Shown here: positions 1 through 10,912 of the stretch, piece after piece
How positions within the stretch are numbered: position 1 is the first letter of the stretch
Layout of the letters: each line of letters begins with the position of its first letter
Source of the DNA: Lantana camara
Taxonomy: Eukaryota; Streptophyta; Magnoliopsida; Lamiales; Verbenaceae
DNA: 64,000 bases
Direction: 5' to 3'
Assembly (NCBI GenBank): GCA_037501455.1
Contig: CM074863.1
Span: forward strand, 11,342,001 to 11,406,000
The notes under the pieces: generated by a model
What the model was told of the DNA's origin: nothing
What the model saw: the letters and a program-made list of their open reading frames with translations, nothing else
Databases searched by the model: none
Translations under genes and position numbers: made by a program

Positions 1-142
1 TTGAATGGTTGAATGTTAACAGAGTAGTCCCCAAACATTGAATTGTTGAAGCCTGAAAACAAACATATGCCATAACTCAATCCATTAAAATTGGACTACG
101 GTCCGTTAGCCTTGCATAAAAGCCCTTTTAAAGTATGGAGCC

Positions 143-173
<31 letters not shown>

Positions 174-1223
174 TTGGGGGTAATTTTGAAATTAAAATGA
201 TTTAGATGCAAAGTTTTGATTCCTTACAATGTTATCCAAAACAAGAACACAGTAAGACTTATTTCAGCCGAATTCAGCCAATATCCAAACTATTCCTACC
301 TAGTCTCATTTCTTATTTAATTTATTCATATATTTTTTATCTGACTCACTCACATATGATTAGTATATATTAATAAATGGTTGATCATATTAAATCCTGA
401 GAAAATAATTAAAACATTGGAAAATAATAATAAAAAACTGATGTATCTAATCTTAACCATTTACTCATACACTTATCGTGTGTGAATATATAAAACAGAA
501 AACAACACATAATTATTCATGGTTTACACCTTGAAATTTATTCTATAGTCTGAATATTTTTAGCATGAAAAAATTAAAACAATGATATTTTGAAGATGTG
601 AGACATGTTATATTCTAATTAAAACATTAAATCCAAATACCAACCCCCGAGAAGTTAAAATAATTACAATCCCTATCCTACCTAAAATTCTAGGAATTCG
701 TTTAGAGTTAGAATCATCCTAGGAGTTAGGAGTCACTAGCATGCAAGTTATTGAGATTAAAATATTTTGGCAATTTTTTTGTCAATACTCTTTGTCCACC
801 AAATTAATTAGAACCATACCACAAAAATAAAATTAGTGAAATGGGCACACTATTGCAAACACTGTAAAGCCAAAAAGCCACCCAAGGTGGGTCAAGAAAA
901 AGTAGTAAATAGCCATCATTTCAATATCAATAATGTCCAAAGAATTAATATTGTAAGTTAAAAATTAAATAATAATAAACTATAATCATTTATATTTATA
1001 ATTGTGATTTAGTTAATTATAACTAAATCCAAAATTTCTGGATCGGCTGAGTTGACAACTGTTGAAGAGTCTTTAAATTAAATGAATGTTTCTGAATATC
1101 GATTGCAAGTCAATTCTAGCTTATGGTGACCCCTCAACCCCCAAATCCACCCCCAATACAAACCGCACACAATAGCCGCCCCCTTCACCCCCCACCAACA
1201 TACATAAATGTATTTTCTGTATG
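1..1223. other. Intergenic AT-rich sequence upstream of the CLE gene
   Basis: No open frame with recognisable protein similarity is visible. The stretch holds an (AAT)n microsatellite at about 145-173 and is otherwise AT-rich, non-repetitive sequence. The last part probably contains the promoter of the CLE gene that follows. Confidence 0.6.
145..173. repeat. (AAT)n microsatellite
   Basis: About nine uninterrupted AAT units are visible. It is a simple sequence repeat with no gene over it. Confidence 0.9.
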
Positions 1224-1232
1224 TATATATAT
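1224..1232 (+). promoter_or_regulatory. Candidate TATA box of the CLE gene
   Basis: A TATATATAT run lies about 65-73 bases before the CLE start codon at 1297, a plausible distance for a short 5' leader. A CT-rich leader (CTCTCTCTC) follows it. Inferred from position and composition only. Confidence 0.4.
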
Positions 1233-1296
1233 CTATTTTCCATCATATTTGTGACCTTCAACGCCAAACTAAACCTCCTCTCTCTCTCAAGAAAAC

Positions 1297-1605
1297 ATGA
1301 CGATGACGAGTTCTCTCTCTTCCCCCATTTCAAATTGCAAAAGAATTCTCCTCTTCATACACTTTCTCCTCTTTCTACTCATTTCCCAACCCCACGGCGG
1401 CGCCGCCGCCATGCTGCACGTGGCCCCTGGGCGGCAGAGTTCTTGCCACCCGATCGCCGCCAAACGCCCGCCGCCCCTCCCTTCCCAGCTTCAAAGAGTC
1501 ATCCGCCACTGCCCGCCGCAAGAAGACGACGGCGATGAGATTGATCCAAGATACGGCGTCGAGAAAAGATTAGTCCCCTCCGGCCCCAACCCGCTCCATA
1601 ATTGA
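1297..1605 (+). CDS. CLE9/CLE10-type CLAVATA3/ESR-related peptide precursor
   Basis: Intronless 102-residue precursor of a secreted signalling peptide. Residues about 14-37 are a hydrophobic signal sequence (CKRILLFIHFLLFLLIS). A variable, proline- and basic-rich spacer follows. The last 12 residues are the CLE motif RLVPSGPNPLHN, immediately before the stop codon, exactly where this family carries its mature dodecapeptide. To my knowledge that dodecapeptide is identical to the one made by Arabidopsis CLE9 and CLE10, which act through leucine-rich-repeat receptor kinases in stomatal-lineage and vascular (xylem) development. Maturation in the family involves proteolysis and proline hydroxylation, usually of the prolines at motif positions 4 and 7. 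The preceding residues (VEK) resemble a processing site. The start was chosen as the first ATG before the signal peptide; a second ATG lies two codons later. A TATA-like run is just upstream. The family call is very sure; the developmental role is inferred from the peptide. Confidence 0.95.
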   Translation: MTMTSSLSSPISNCKRILLFIHFLLFLLISQPHGGAAAMLHVAPGRQSSCHPIAAKRPPPLPSQLQRVIRHCPPQEDDGDEIDPRYGVEKRLVPSGPNPLHN

Positions 1606-1738
1606 ATCATGCACGGTTTCGCCGATTCATATAACCAATCTTTTCTTTTTTCCATTTTCTCTTTAATCTGATCTTTTCATTGAAAAATTCCCAACTTTCG
1701 ACAAATCTTGATCGACGTTCAACTTCCCTCAACCTTTA

Positions 1739-1769
<31 letters not shown>

Positions 1770-3234
1770 GTGAAATACAAAAAAGAAGTCAAAAAAATCA
1801 AGAAGATTTCAGAGTTTTGAGTATGGCAGTAGCAAGCAGGCGTAAGGACAGCTTTCTTCTTTGTTGGTTTCTGTTATATATAAATATATTTTTTCTAGTT
1901 CTACTGTTGGCTGTTCCAGACAAATGGCTATTTCCAAGCTTGTTTTTGGTTTTGCATTCCAGACGATGACCAGTAAATCTGACTACTCGGGCGCGGGGAT
2001 GATTCAGCAGCGTGGAAGCAGTGAAAACAGCCTTGGAAATAGTCTAACCTAGTTGGTATGTAGTGGAAATAACTTCTAGGTTTAGGTTGTAAAGGGAGAT
2101 AATTTGTTACATGTGTTTGACATTTGATCCTCTTTTGTTCAGCTAATTCAGATTAATTGCGGTTCTAACTTCTATATTTACAATTTCACATGCAAATACT
2201 TCTTCTTTTTCCTTTTTAAAATTCTAAAATTCTCATATGAAATTTCAAATTACCAAATGAGGGGTGTGGAATCAAAAATATCCCATGAATCTCATCAATT
2301 TTTTGAGCTGTTTGGAGGGTACAAGAATTGAAGAGTGCAAAAGGGTCTTTTCCATGTATGTCTTGTGCCATGTACCATAAATGTAATCATCCCTTCTTCA
2401 CATTGTGCCATCAATGAACACATGAATTGATTGTCTCCCCATTGCTTCCAACTCTATCCTCAATTTCTAATATATTGCAATGTTGTCTTTATTTCCTCGT
2501 AATTCCCGAATCCAATTTCGTTGTAATGTGTTATTTATTCTCATCGTTTAATTAGTATGAATTTTCAAAAAATAATTAACACCTGCCGATATATAATCAA
2601 TTGAGTTTCACCGAAGTGAGTAGTGTTGATATAAAAATTTTCATCCTTTCATGCATGCATTAATTTTTGTCCATTCTTTGGTGTATACATATATGGTGTG
2701 AAAAATTGGAATTGAAAGCTCAAAAGTCAATATGGTTTGTGAATTTAGTGGAAGGCCATGGATCCCATGAGGTTCCATGGTTGCATTAAAAAGTCAATAA
2801 CTGCTTTCCACCTGCACCATGGCCTTTTCTAATTCCTTGATTTGGTTAAACAATATTAATTAAAAATTGATTTATATGATAAAATTGAACAAGGTAATTG
2901 TCAATTACCAAAATACCTAAAGAAATGGACATATTTGTCTTTTTCTTAAAAAGCGAAGTCATATTTCTAGGTACCTTGTTTGATTACCCTGAGGGTTAAT
3001 TGAATCTATCATTTCCTTGTTTCCGATTGAAGTCCATCTCCTTCTTGTTTTCAAATATAAAATATAGTATTTAATTAAATTAGCATAATATATAATAATA
3101 TTTAGTAAGTTGTTGTAATTTTTCCGATCATGTTCTGCTGACCTTAAAATTCAATACATTATGCATTCAATAAATGCTGAGCTAGGTGTTGACTCTCAAA
3201 TGCGAACAAACTTCTTTAAATGACTCATCTCGCT
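1606..3234. other. 3' flank of the CLE gene and intergenic sequence
   Basis: A small ATG frame at 1824-1970 has a splice-donor-like GTAAGG early in it and an acceptor-like TTGCATTCCAG near 1963. It could be a non-coding transcript or a UTR, but I recognise no protein. The rest is AT-rich with no supported gene. Confidence 0.4.
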
Positions 3235-3665
3235 CACCTACCACCGTAAATTGTGGAATTAGGTCACGTCGGACGTCCGAATATTTTGTTATTTCATTTA
3301 TGTTTTTGGTAGAAAAAAAATTAGGTGGTTCGATACCAATCGTCACCAGAGCATGTCGCCGGAGTTGAAAGTCCTTACAAGTTTGCCACCGGCAAGGCCC
3401 TCCTATCGGCGGAGGAAGTCAGATCTCGCACCTTCTGACCCTTATGATCCACCTACAACCATAAATCGTGGAATTAGGTCATGTAGGACATCCGAGTATT
3501 CTGTTATTTCATTTATGTTTTTGGTAGAAAAAAAATTAGGTGGTTCGATGTCAATCACCACCTAGAGCATGTCGCGCCGGAGTTGGAAGTTATCACCAAG
3601 TACATATAAGTTTGCCACCAACAAGGCCCTCACGTCGGCGGAGAAAGTCATATCGCACCATCGCA
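3235..3665. repeat. Two-copy tandem duplication, unit about 215 bp
   Basis: Two imperfect direct copies lie side by side, starting at 3235 and 3450. Each carries the same landmarks in order: CACCTAC, GTGGAATTAGGTCA, TTTATGTTTTTGGTAG, a run of A, TTAGGTGGTTCGAT, GAGCATGTCGC and GCAAGGCCCT or ACAAGGCCCT. The copies differ by scattered substitutions and small indels, so the duplication is not recent. The short open frames across it are not supported as genes. Confidence 0.85.
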
Positions 3666-4067
3666 TAGGTATAAATCCCCTCATATTAAATTATACTTTT
3701 TAAAATGAATAAATTCATAATAAAAAAAAATCCAAAAAAAAAAAAAAGAATTTTGAATCAATAAAATTAATTTATCGCTCAAAAAGGTAAATTTGAAATT
3801 TTAGTATTTGGCCATAATTAACAAAATTAAATTGAAAAGTTTTACTATTATGTTAGATGGTATAAAATATACAATAATAAATAAAAAAATATAAAATAAT
3901 ATTAAAAAAGCTTTCAAAACACTTAAAAAATCCACCGACGAGTTTAGGCAATTTCACTCGTCTTCTCCAACTCGACAGCTTCATCAAATCATCTCTCTCA
4001 ATCACACACTACACACAGTGAAATACTGTATGTAATTCGGATCGCTGGAGGAATAAGCTAATCGAAA
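3666..4067. other. AT-rich upstream region and leader of the LRR gene
   Basis: This is the probable promoter and 5' leader of the LRR gene at 4068. A pyrimidine-rich segment (CATCTCTCTCAATC) near 3990 is typical of a plant 5' untranslated leader. No other feature is visible. Confidence 0.5.
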
Positions 4068-7000
4068 ATGGCGTCTCATCCATGGTTTGTTAGTGCTGCT
4101 TTGCATCTCTTTATCGTAGTTGCGTTGCTCCTGAACGACGTCGCCTACTGCAAGACTCTTAAGCGAGACGGTAATTTTCCCGATCCATCCTAATACGAAT
4201 TTTTACTGTTAAATGGTTGATTTATGCTACAGAAGAGCTGATTTCTTCAGTTACCCTGGTTCCTGGTATTAGAAGAATTTCGCATTTAGCTTAATGTGTT
4301 CGTGATTCGGTTTTACTGTAATTATTGGTTTGTTTTAATGCGGCTAGCTGCTTGCTCATGGTATTTTTTGGTGGAAGATTTTGTTTCTGGTGAAGTTAAA
4401 TTTGTACTCGCATTTTAAGCTGCGTGATTAGTGTGATTTTGTTGGCAGAAGAAGTTGGGTAGTTTATGGATGCTTTATTTTCGTGGAGTAAGGTAATTCA
4501 ATGTGTGTTTAATCATTAAGGGAGTATCATTAGATTCACATCTTGTAGCATATTTTAGAAGCCTAAGAACATTGAACTTGTATGATCTTGTTCTTTTCTA
4601 TATTAGGAAGGGCACCACATTTTAGTTTAAATATTCGGTATGATAGATCTTATGTTGAGTTTTATGGTAATGGGAAATAACTTTCAGTTGTGCTAAGTGA
4701 TTAGATATGCAAATCTACTAAAGTTTTGTGTTTTTGTTGGCTGATGCTAATTACAGTGAAGGCATTAAATGAAATAAAGGCATCACTAGGTTGGAGAGTG
4801 GTTTACGCGTGGGTTGGTGATGATCCTTGTGGAGATGGTGATTTGCCTCCATGGTCTGGTGTCACATGTTCCACTGTGAGTGGGAGCGACTACAGAGTTG
4901 TTACTGAATTGTGAGTTTTAGTCTCTTTTGCTCATTCTTTGGAGTAAATTTTATGAATTGTATGAACATTCTTTTAAATTTTTTAGATTGGGCAAGGACT
5001 ACACGGAATGATACTCTCTTACATTCTCAATTTCGTATTTTCATTTTCATTACATTTACCTTGCAGGGAAGTATATGCAGTTTCTATTGTTGGTCCTTTC
5101 CCACTTGCTGTTACCAATCTGGTGGATCTTACTAAGCTGTATTGTCCTTCTTTCTTTCCTTGTTATGTCATACAAGTAGTTTTTTTTTTTTTCTCTATTT
5201 CTTATCTTTGAAACAAGAACTGTTATTTCGCGTTGTCTTGGCTTTGGAATTTTTTAACATGGTATCGTGCCTCAAGCCAAAAAAAATAAATAATAATAAT
5301 AATAGTAACAAATATTGTAGCCTATATTTTCTTTTGGCATTTCTAAAATCTCCAACACTGTTTCTTTGGTAGGGATCTACATAACAACAAACTGACAGGG
5401 CCAATTCCACCCCAAATTGGGCGGTTGAAGCATCTCAAGATACTGTATCATACCATTCTCTCTTTCTATCTTTGATGCATGAAGGCTGTGATTGATGCAT
5501 ACTTCTAGTTAGATAAGTGGTGATTTAGGATGTATATGACACGTTAATCGAAGTGCTCTCAATGGATTTTGTGTAGATGGGTTTTGATTGGCCCCGCTGA
5601 CCTAATAAAAGCAAAAAGACTTAAAGTAACCACTTTAAACTTCCGAAATAGTATCTCAAAATTGTTTTGCGGCTAAATGTGTTCTTAGATAATATCAAAG
5701 GTTTTCTTGTTCCTAAAGGAGATGTACTTCCCTAAATGTTTGTCAAATTTTTGTCTGCCACTTGCAAGAGGTTTCTTATTTTGCAGTCTTGCTTGTTTAG
5801 CATTATATCATTTTGCTTTAAGGTCAACTTAGTCTCTACCCATCTTACACTTATGGATGTTTGTTAAAGATAATGCTCCAGTCATCCTAAAACTTATAGT
5901 TGGTAACTACTGGCATAGCAACGCTAACCTGCTGTGAAATTGTTTTAGTTTCGCTCAATAGAATTCAAATATTGGAGATATGAGTTAACTATTTTGCAAA
6001 GTTTCAGATTGTCGAAGGATAATTCAATTTGAGTTGTAAAATTTGAATAAGCTACAATACAAGTTGTTCAATCATGCTTTCAATATGCACTCGTTTTATT
6101 TACATTTATTGCGACATTCTTTCCCTCTCAAGTCTTATGCTAAACGGCTCTGCTCCAAAAGTGAAACCTGAGCTTGTGGTGTGGTTTCTACCCTTGTTTG
6201 CATAATTTATCCCTGTTTCTAATTTTGTCCTTTTTATTTTTATTTTTTCTTGATCAGTAATTTGAGGTGGAATAAGCTGCAAGATGTCATTCCTCCTGAA
6301 ATTGGTGAACTAAAGCAGCTAACACATCTGTGGGTGATTCTGCTCCTGACTATTCCATTTTTGTTCAATTTAGTCCCGTCAAACATTGTTTTCCACAGCT
6401 GACAAGCATTATGTGAATGTGCAGCTACCTGAGTTTTAATAATTTTAAGGGTGAAATTCCAAAGGAGCTCGCAAATCTTCCTCAGCTACGTTATCTCCAA
6501 CTACATGAAAATCGTCTGATCGGGAGACTTCCAGCTGAATTGGGAACTTTATCAAATCTGCGGCACTTGTAAGATTTGTTCACCTTATTAATCTGTGTTG
6601 TCTATTTCCTGTGTTGTTGAGCTGATTCATTGTATATGTCTTTCCAGGGATGTTGGTAACAATCACTTAATTGGGACCATAAGGGAACTCATTCGCATTG
6701 AAGGATGCTTCCCAGCTCTTCGTAATCTGTATGCTGTATTAGTTTAAAAAAATGCTTGGTCTGATTTGACTTCTTTGTTAATTTTGGTGATGAAGGCAGT
6801 TTTAAAAATCCCAATACATTAATATTGCAGGTATCTTAATAACAATTACCTTACTGGAGGTGTTCCATCACAACTTGCTAACTTGACAAACTTGGAGATC
6901 TTGTAAGTTTTGTATTTACAAAGGAATATCTGTCTCATATTTGTTCTGTTTGCCTTCACTCTCAGCTAATTTCCAAGTTCACTGCTTGTGTTGGTGCAGA

Positions 7001-7734
7001 TATTTATCCTATAACAAAATGTCCGGAGTCATACCATTTGGGCTTGCACATATCCCTCGATTGACCTACTTGTAAGTATGCTTCATGGATAACTTCTTGT
7101 GTTAAGTTGTATCAAGATATCATTTTTAGCTCTAAAAGCTGGTAAATTATCTTCATGCTGCTTGAAGTTCAAGACATGTCTGTTCGGATTATCTTTCGAA
7201 TAAGATAGGATATGGCCAGTCTTCTGACTGTTATGCATTTCACTGTTGCTTTTTTTGACACACTACCTGCATTTTCCCCCGTTTTTGTCCTTCATGCCTG
7301 CAATAAACAAGATTCGGCCTACTTCATAAAAAAAATGTTCATGTGCAATTATTTTTTCCGCATCGGTTTGCAGTAAGCTTCATTGAAGGTTTTGTTTTAC
7401 ACTTCCAAGCGATGGTGTTGAAAGTCCGTTTAGGAAAAAAGGACATAAAAAAACCTATTTGTTACATTAATCAGTTCCTCTGATTCAGGTACTTGGATCA
7501 CAATCAATTTTCTGGAAGGATTCCTGATACTTTCTACAAACACCCATTTCTAAAAGAAATGTAAGTGCAAATCTAGAGTCAACTTGCTTTGGAAACCTGA
7601 AAATGGAGGGTTAAACTCTTGAAGTTACAACTCTTTTTCACAGGTACATTGAAGGAAATTTATTCCGGCCGGGCGTGAAACCTATTGGTGAGCACAAAAA
7701 CCTAGAACTTGCTGATTCTGAGTTCCTGGTCTAA
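4068..7734 (+). CDS. Secreted leucine-rich repeat protein, no kinase domain
   Basis: Eleven exons: 4068-4170, 4757-4910, 5067-5138, 5373-5444, 6258-6329, 6425-6568, 6648-6728, 6831-6902, 7000-7071, 7489-7560 and 7644-7734. All are flanked by GT-AG and give 334 residues. Residues 1-28 are a hydrophobic signal peptide. An LRR N-terminal cap follows with the plant signature WVGDDPCGDGDLPPWSGVTC. About ten plant extracellular-type repeats then follow (N-L-T-G-P-I-P type, for example LDLHNNKLTGPIPPQIG). The C-terminal tail is short, with no transmembrane segment and no kinase. It resembles the small LRR family that includes, from memory, Arabidopsis At1g13910. The expected location is cell wall, apoplast or secretory pathway; the biochemical partner is unknown. 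Six internal exons are exactly 72 bases and one is 144, so one exon equals one 24-residue repeat, with all introns from the second onward in phase 2. A hAT element begins only 140 bases after the stop codon. Confidence 0.92.
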
Positions 7735-7865
7735 GCCAATGAAGCAGCTTAAAGTTTTGATCAGTATTCATTTGATGGTAGTTTTCTTTGTAAGAATCAG
7801 CTACAAAGCAAATTTTTTTTTTTCAAGAACTGATGCCAGAAGATTAACGTTGCAAATAGCTCACT

Positions 7866-7873
7866 ATTGTGAG
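7866..7873. repeat. Left target-site duplication of the hAT element
   Basis: ATTGTGAG here is repeated exactly at 16576-16583, directly outside the two inverted termini. Eight bases is the hAT-superfamily target-duplication length. Confidence 0.92.
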
Positions 7874-7886
7874 TAGGGGTGTCAAT

Positions 7887-9033
7887 TCGGGTGGGTCGGG
7901 TGGGTTCGGGTCGGGTTGAGGTAGGGGTATTACATAAAAAACCTCAACCCGAACCCGAACCGAAATGAACCCGAAATCCCCAACCCTAACCTGAACCTAT
8001 CAGGTTCGGGTTGGGTTCGGGTTGACCTGAATTTTTTTCAGGTCACCCGATGACATGACCCACCCAAATAACCTGACCCGACCTGCTGTTTTTCCTCCTT
8101 TTTTTGGGGACTTTTTTTTTGCTGAATTTCAAATTTTAAAGTACCGATTACAGGAATGCTTTCAAACTTCAAATTACAATAGAACATCGAAAAACTAAAT
8201 CAAATAGAACAAACAAACTGACAAAACAAGTAGAACATCAAGTATGCTCTTTCATAATCCTAAGTTCCTAACAAACTAAATATTGTTAGCAGAGTCCCCT
8301 TCTTTGTCATTAACATTAATATCGCTACGCTCCAGATCCATCTGAAATAAATTAAAATTTAATGAGATTCATAAACTGAAATAAAATGAGATTAAGCAAA
8401 AGGAGAATGAGTGATAATTAAGGAGGAAATGAGAGACAAAAACATAACTGCATTCATACAATTAATATTATTGTTAACATTCATAATAATAAGAATATAT
8501 GTCAGGGTCCACCTTAGAAAGTGAGAAAGGAATTGATGATGAGTAAGACAAGTTTCAGCCAGCAACTTTAAAGCTTATACATTTGTTTCAGCCCAACAAC
8601 TTTAAAGCTTATGCATTTGTACATTAGAAACACTTAATTTTGTGGAGACATCACACCCCTATTGCTTGTAGGTCATTTAATTTGCAAAAGATTTGGACGG
8701 CAAACAATGAAACCGACAACAACAACAACCCATCTTAACTTTGAAATGTAGTTCAATATGGCCTTAGCAACCCAGTAATGCAAATATGCTCCTTTTCATA
8801 AACACAATAGGTAAATAGTCATTTGTGAGTTTATTTGCAAGCAAAGATGACAAAAAAACAATGGCTTACTCACCAAGAACTTCTTTTAGGTACCAAAACT
8901 AATGTAAAATTCATTAGTCATTACCCAACATATAATGTCAAAAAGTTAACTTTATTCCATCAAAACAAATCAATTGACCAAAATAAGCAAACAAAAACTG
9001 TATAAAGCATTCCTTAGTTGTGAATTTCTTCAT

Positions 9034-9070
<37 letters not shown>

Positions 9071-10297
9071 TCATTTGCTCAGGCCAAACACAAGAAAATG
9101 CAGAAAATGGACTGAGACAAAAAGATGTCTTACAGGATTCAGAAGAAGCTCCGGACTGGTCCTGAAAATCACAATAAGGTACATTGAAGATGAAAGAATC
9201 AATTCCCTCCTCCTTCCTGCCGATTCAAGCAGTAATTATAATTGACATAATGAAAATGACAGTGGAATAATTAGTTGTAAAGACATCTACCATAGGGAAG
9301 AAAACTGACCCAGAAAGTCAGCAAAATTAAATGCCAAGATTGATCCTATCAATGCACCATACAATGATCCACTTGAAGTGGCTGACTGCAATAGAAGAAA
9401 TAGAGATCAATCAGACATCCTTCAACATGTAGTTAATTGTAGTTCAGGAAATGGAGCTTTCCTAAACAATTTCAAGAATGCCAAACACAATTATACTGAA
9501 GGAGAAACTCAGTGGCACACAATCCAGTCGAAATGGGTAAAAATGACAAAACAATTATATAAACCTGTATAGAAATAGTTGCAGAAGATGTAGCTCCAAT
9601 ATCATACCATATAGCAGTCCTCCGAAAGCGGGGAACAAAAACCTGAATTATTACAAATAATGAATCAAGACAAACAAAACAAACACCTCTTCTCACACTG
9701 AGAAGTCCTACTAGGTTATATATCCCTTCCATTAATCAAGTCATGTTCCCCCAAAATCAACAAAATTCAAGTCAACCAAACGATCATACAAGATAAACAT
9801 CAAATGAAACTAAAATCACGAATTACTCACGGCAAAATCGCTGAAACCAAGCTAAATTCCTCGTATTCGGCACAATTATTTTTCAGAAGAGGCTCTTCCA
9901 CACCTTCTCCACCCGAAGAATTCCCATGCTGAAATTCACTCAACAAACCTCTTCACTCAACAAAATCAGGAAAAAATTGCACCATCCGGTTCATTTTGAA
10001 GACATAAATAAGAAGAGAAGTACACACTGAAATCTGAATAGAGGGAGAAAGGATGGATCTTACCTAGCCGGCCACGGATTATGACGGGGAAAACTTCAAG
10101 CAACGGTGAGGACTAAAGATCTGCGCATGGAAGAGTCGAAATCCTACAATTAAATACAACCTTCACAGCTAGATAAAATTTTACACTTCATTAGTCAAGT
10201 TCTAACCCGATTCAAAATAATCCATGGAAATAAGCGAGAAATAAAAAATAAAAAATAAAAATTGAAAGTCGAAAATCGAAAATAAAAAACGAACAAG
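7887..10297. other. hAT interior, left part, no recognised gene
   Basis: After the GGGTTCGGG-rich subterminal zone (to about 8095) the sequence is AT-rich. A pure (TA)n microsatellite lies at about 9041-9067. The short frames here carry no recognised domain. Minus-strand splice-like signals (for example a GTAAGATCC donor at about 10055-10063) suggest it once contained transcribed gene pieces, but no product can be named. Confidence 0.5.
9041..9067. repeat. (TA)n microsatellite
   Basis: About thirteen uninterrupted TA units inside the hAT element. Confidence 0.9.
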
Positions 10298-10302
10298 AAA
10301 AA

Positions 10303-10872
10303 TGTCATGGAAGTCTTCAAATTGGAGCCAAACTTCAGTTTGAATGGTAGCCGTTGGATGGGAATTAATTGTGGCCGTGGGATTGGGTTTAAAAGAACAA
10401 ATGGATACGGTGTCGTTTCTACTTATGAGCATGAAATCCCAGCCGTTAACTTTGGCGCTAATAATCCAATGGATAGGAATGAATTGGATAAAGATTTGAT
10501 CTTGGCCCTACGATGCATAAATGATCCAATGGATGAAAAGCTGCGGGTTGTTGGAAGCTTGGAGGGGACCAGTGACAGCTGCAAAGGATGATCCCAGACG
10601 CTGCAAACTTTGATATTATTCCTCAATTCCGTTAGTTAGCATAGGCTGTGATTGTGAGAGTTGGAGCACGTATTTAATCTGTTTTGTTGCTCACTTTTGG
10701 GGCAAGCCTTTTGTAAGCATTTTCTGCATTTCTGATCCTTGTTATTTCTTCTTCTTCCTCATCTCCATTTCTGAACATTGGTTTGTTAACTGTTCCATTA
10801 TTTGATCTATATATCTTGAGTTTTCGTGGGGTTTGGTGTTTAAGTGGTCAATCATTTATTCAGTTTGTTACA
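10303..10872 (+). repeat. 5' LTR of the nested Ty3 element
   Basis: 570 bp with TG...CA ends, matching the 3' LTR (15469-16038) at all but two positions by eye. A 94-codon ATG frame (10307-10591) lies inside; it is the LTR part of the pol read-through frame seen at the 3' end, not an independent gene. Confidence 0.95.
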
Positions 10873-10912
10873 TTTGGTATCCAGAGCCTGGTGTTCCTCA
10901 CGGACCAGAGCT

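Noticed and set aside
7980..8095. Telomere-like AACCCTAACC sequence
   Set aside because: It is part of the hAT subterminal AACCCGAACC repeats and not a regular TTTAGGG array.
10307..10591. Independent 94-residue gene
   Set aside because: It is LTR sequence, present again at 15473-15757 in frame with pol, so I treat it as a pol extension at most.
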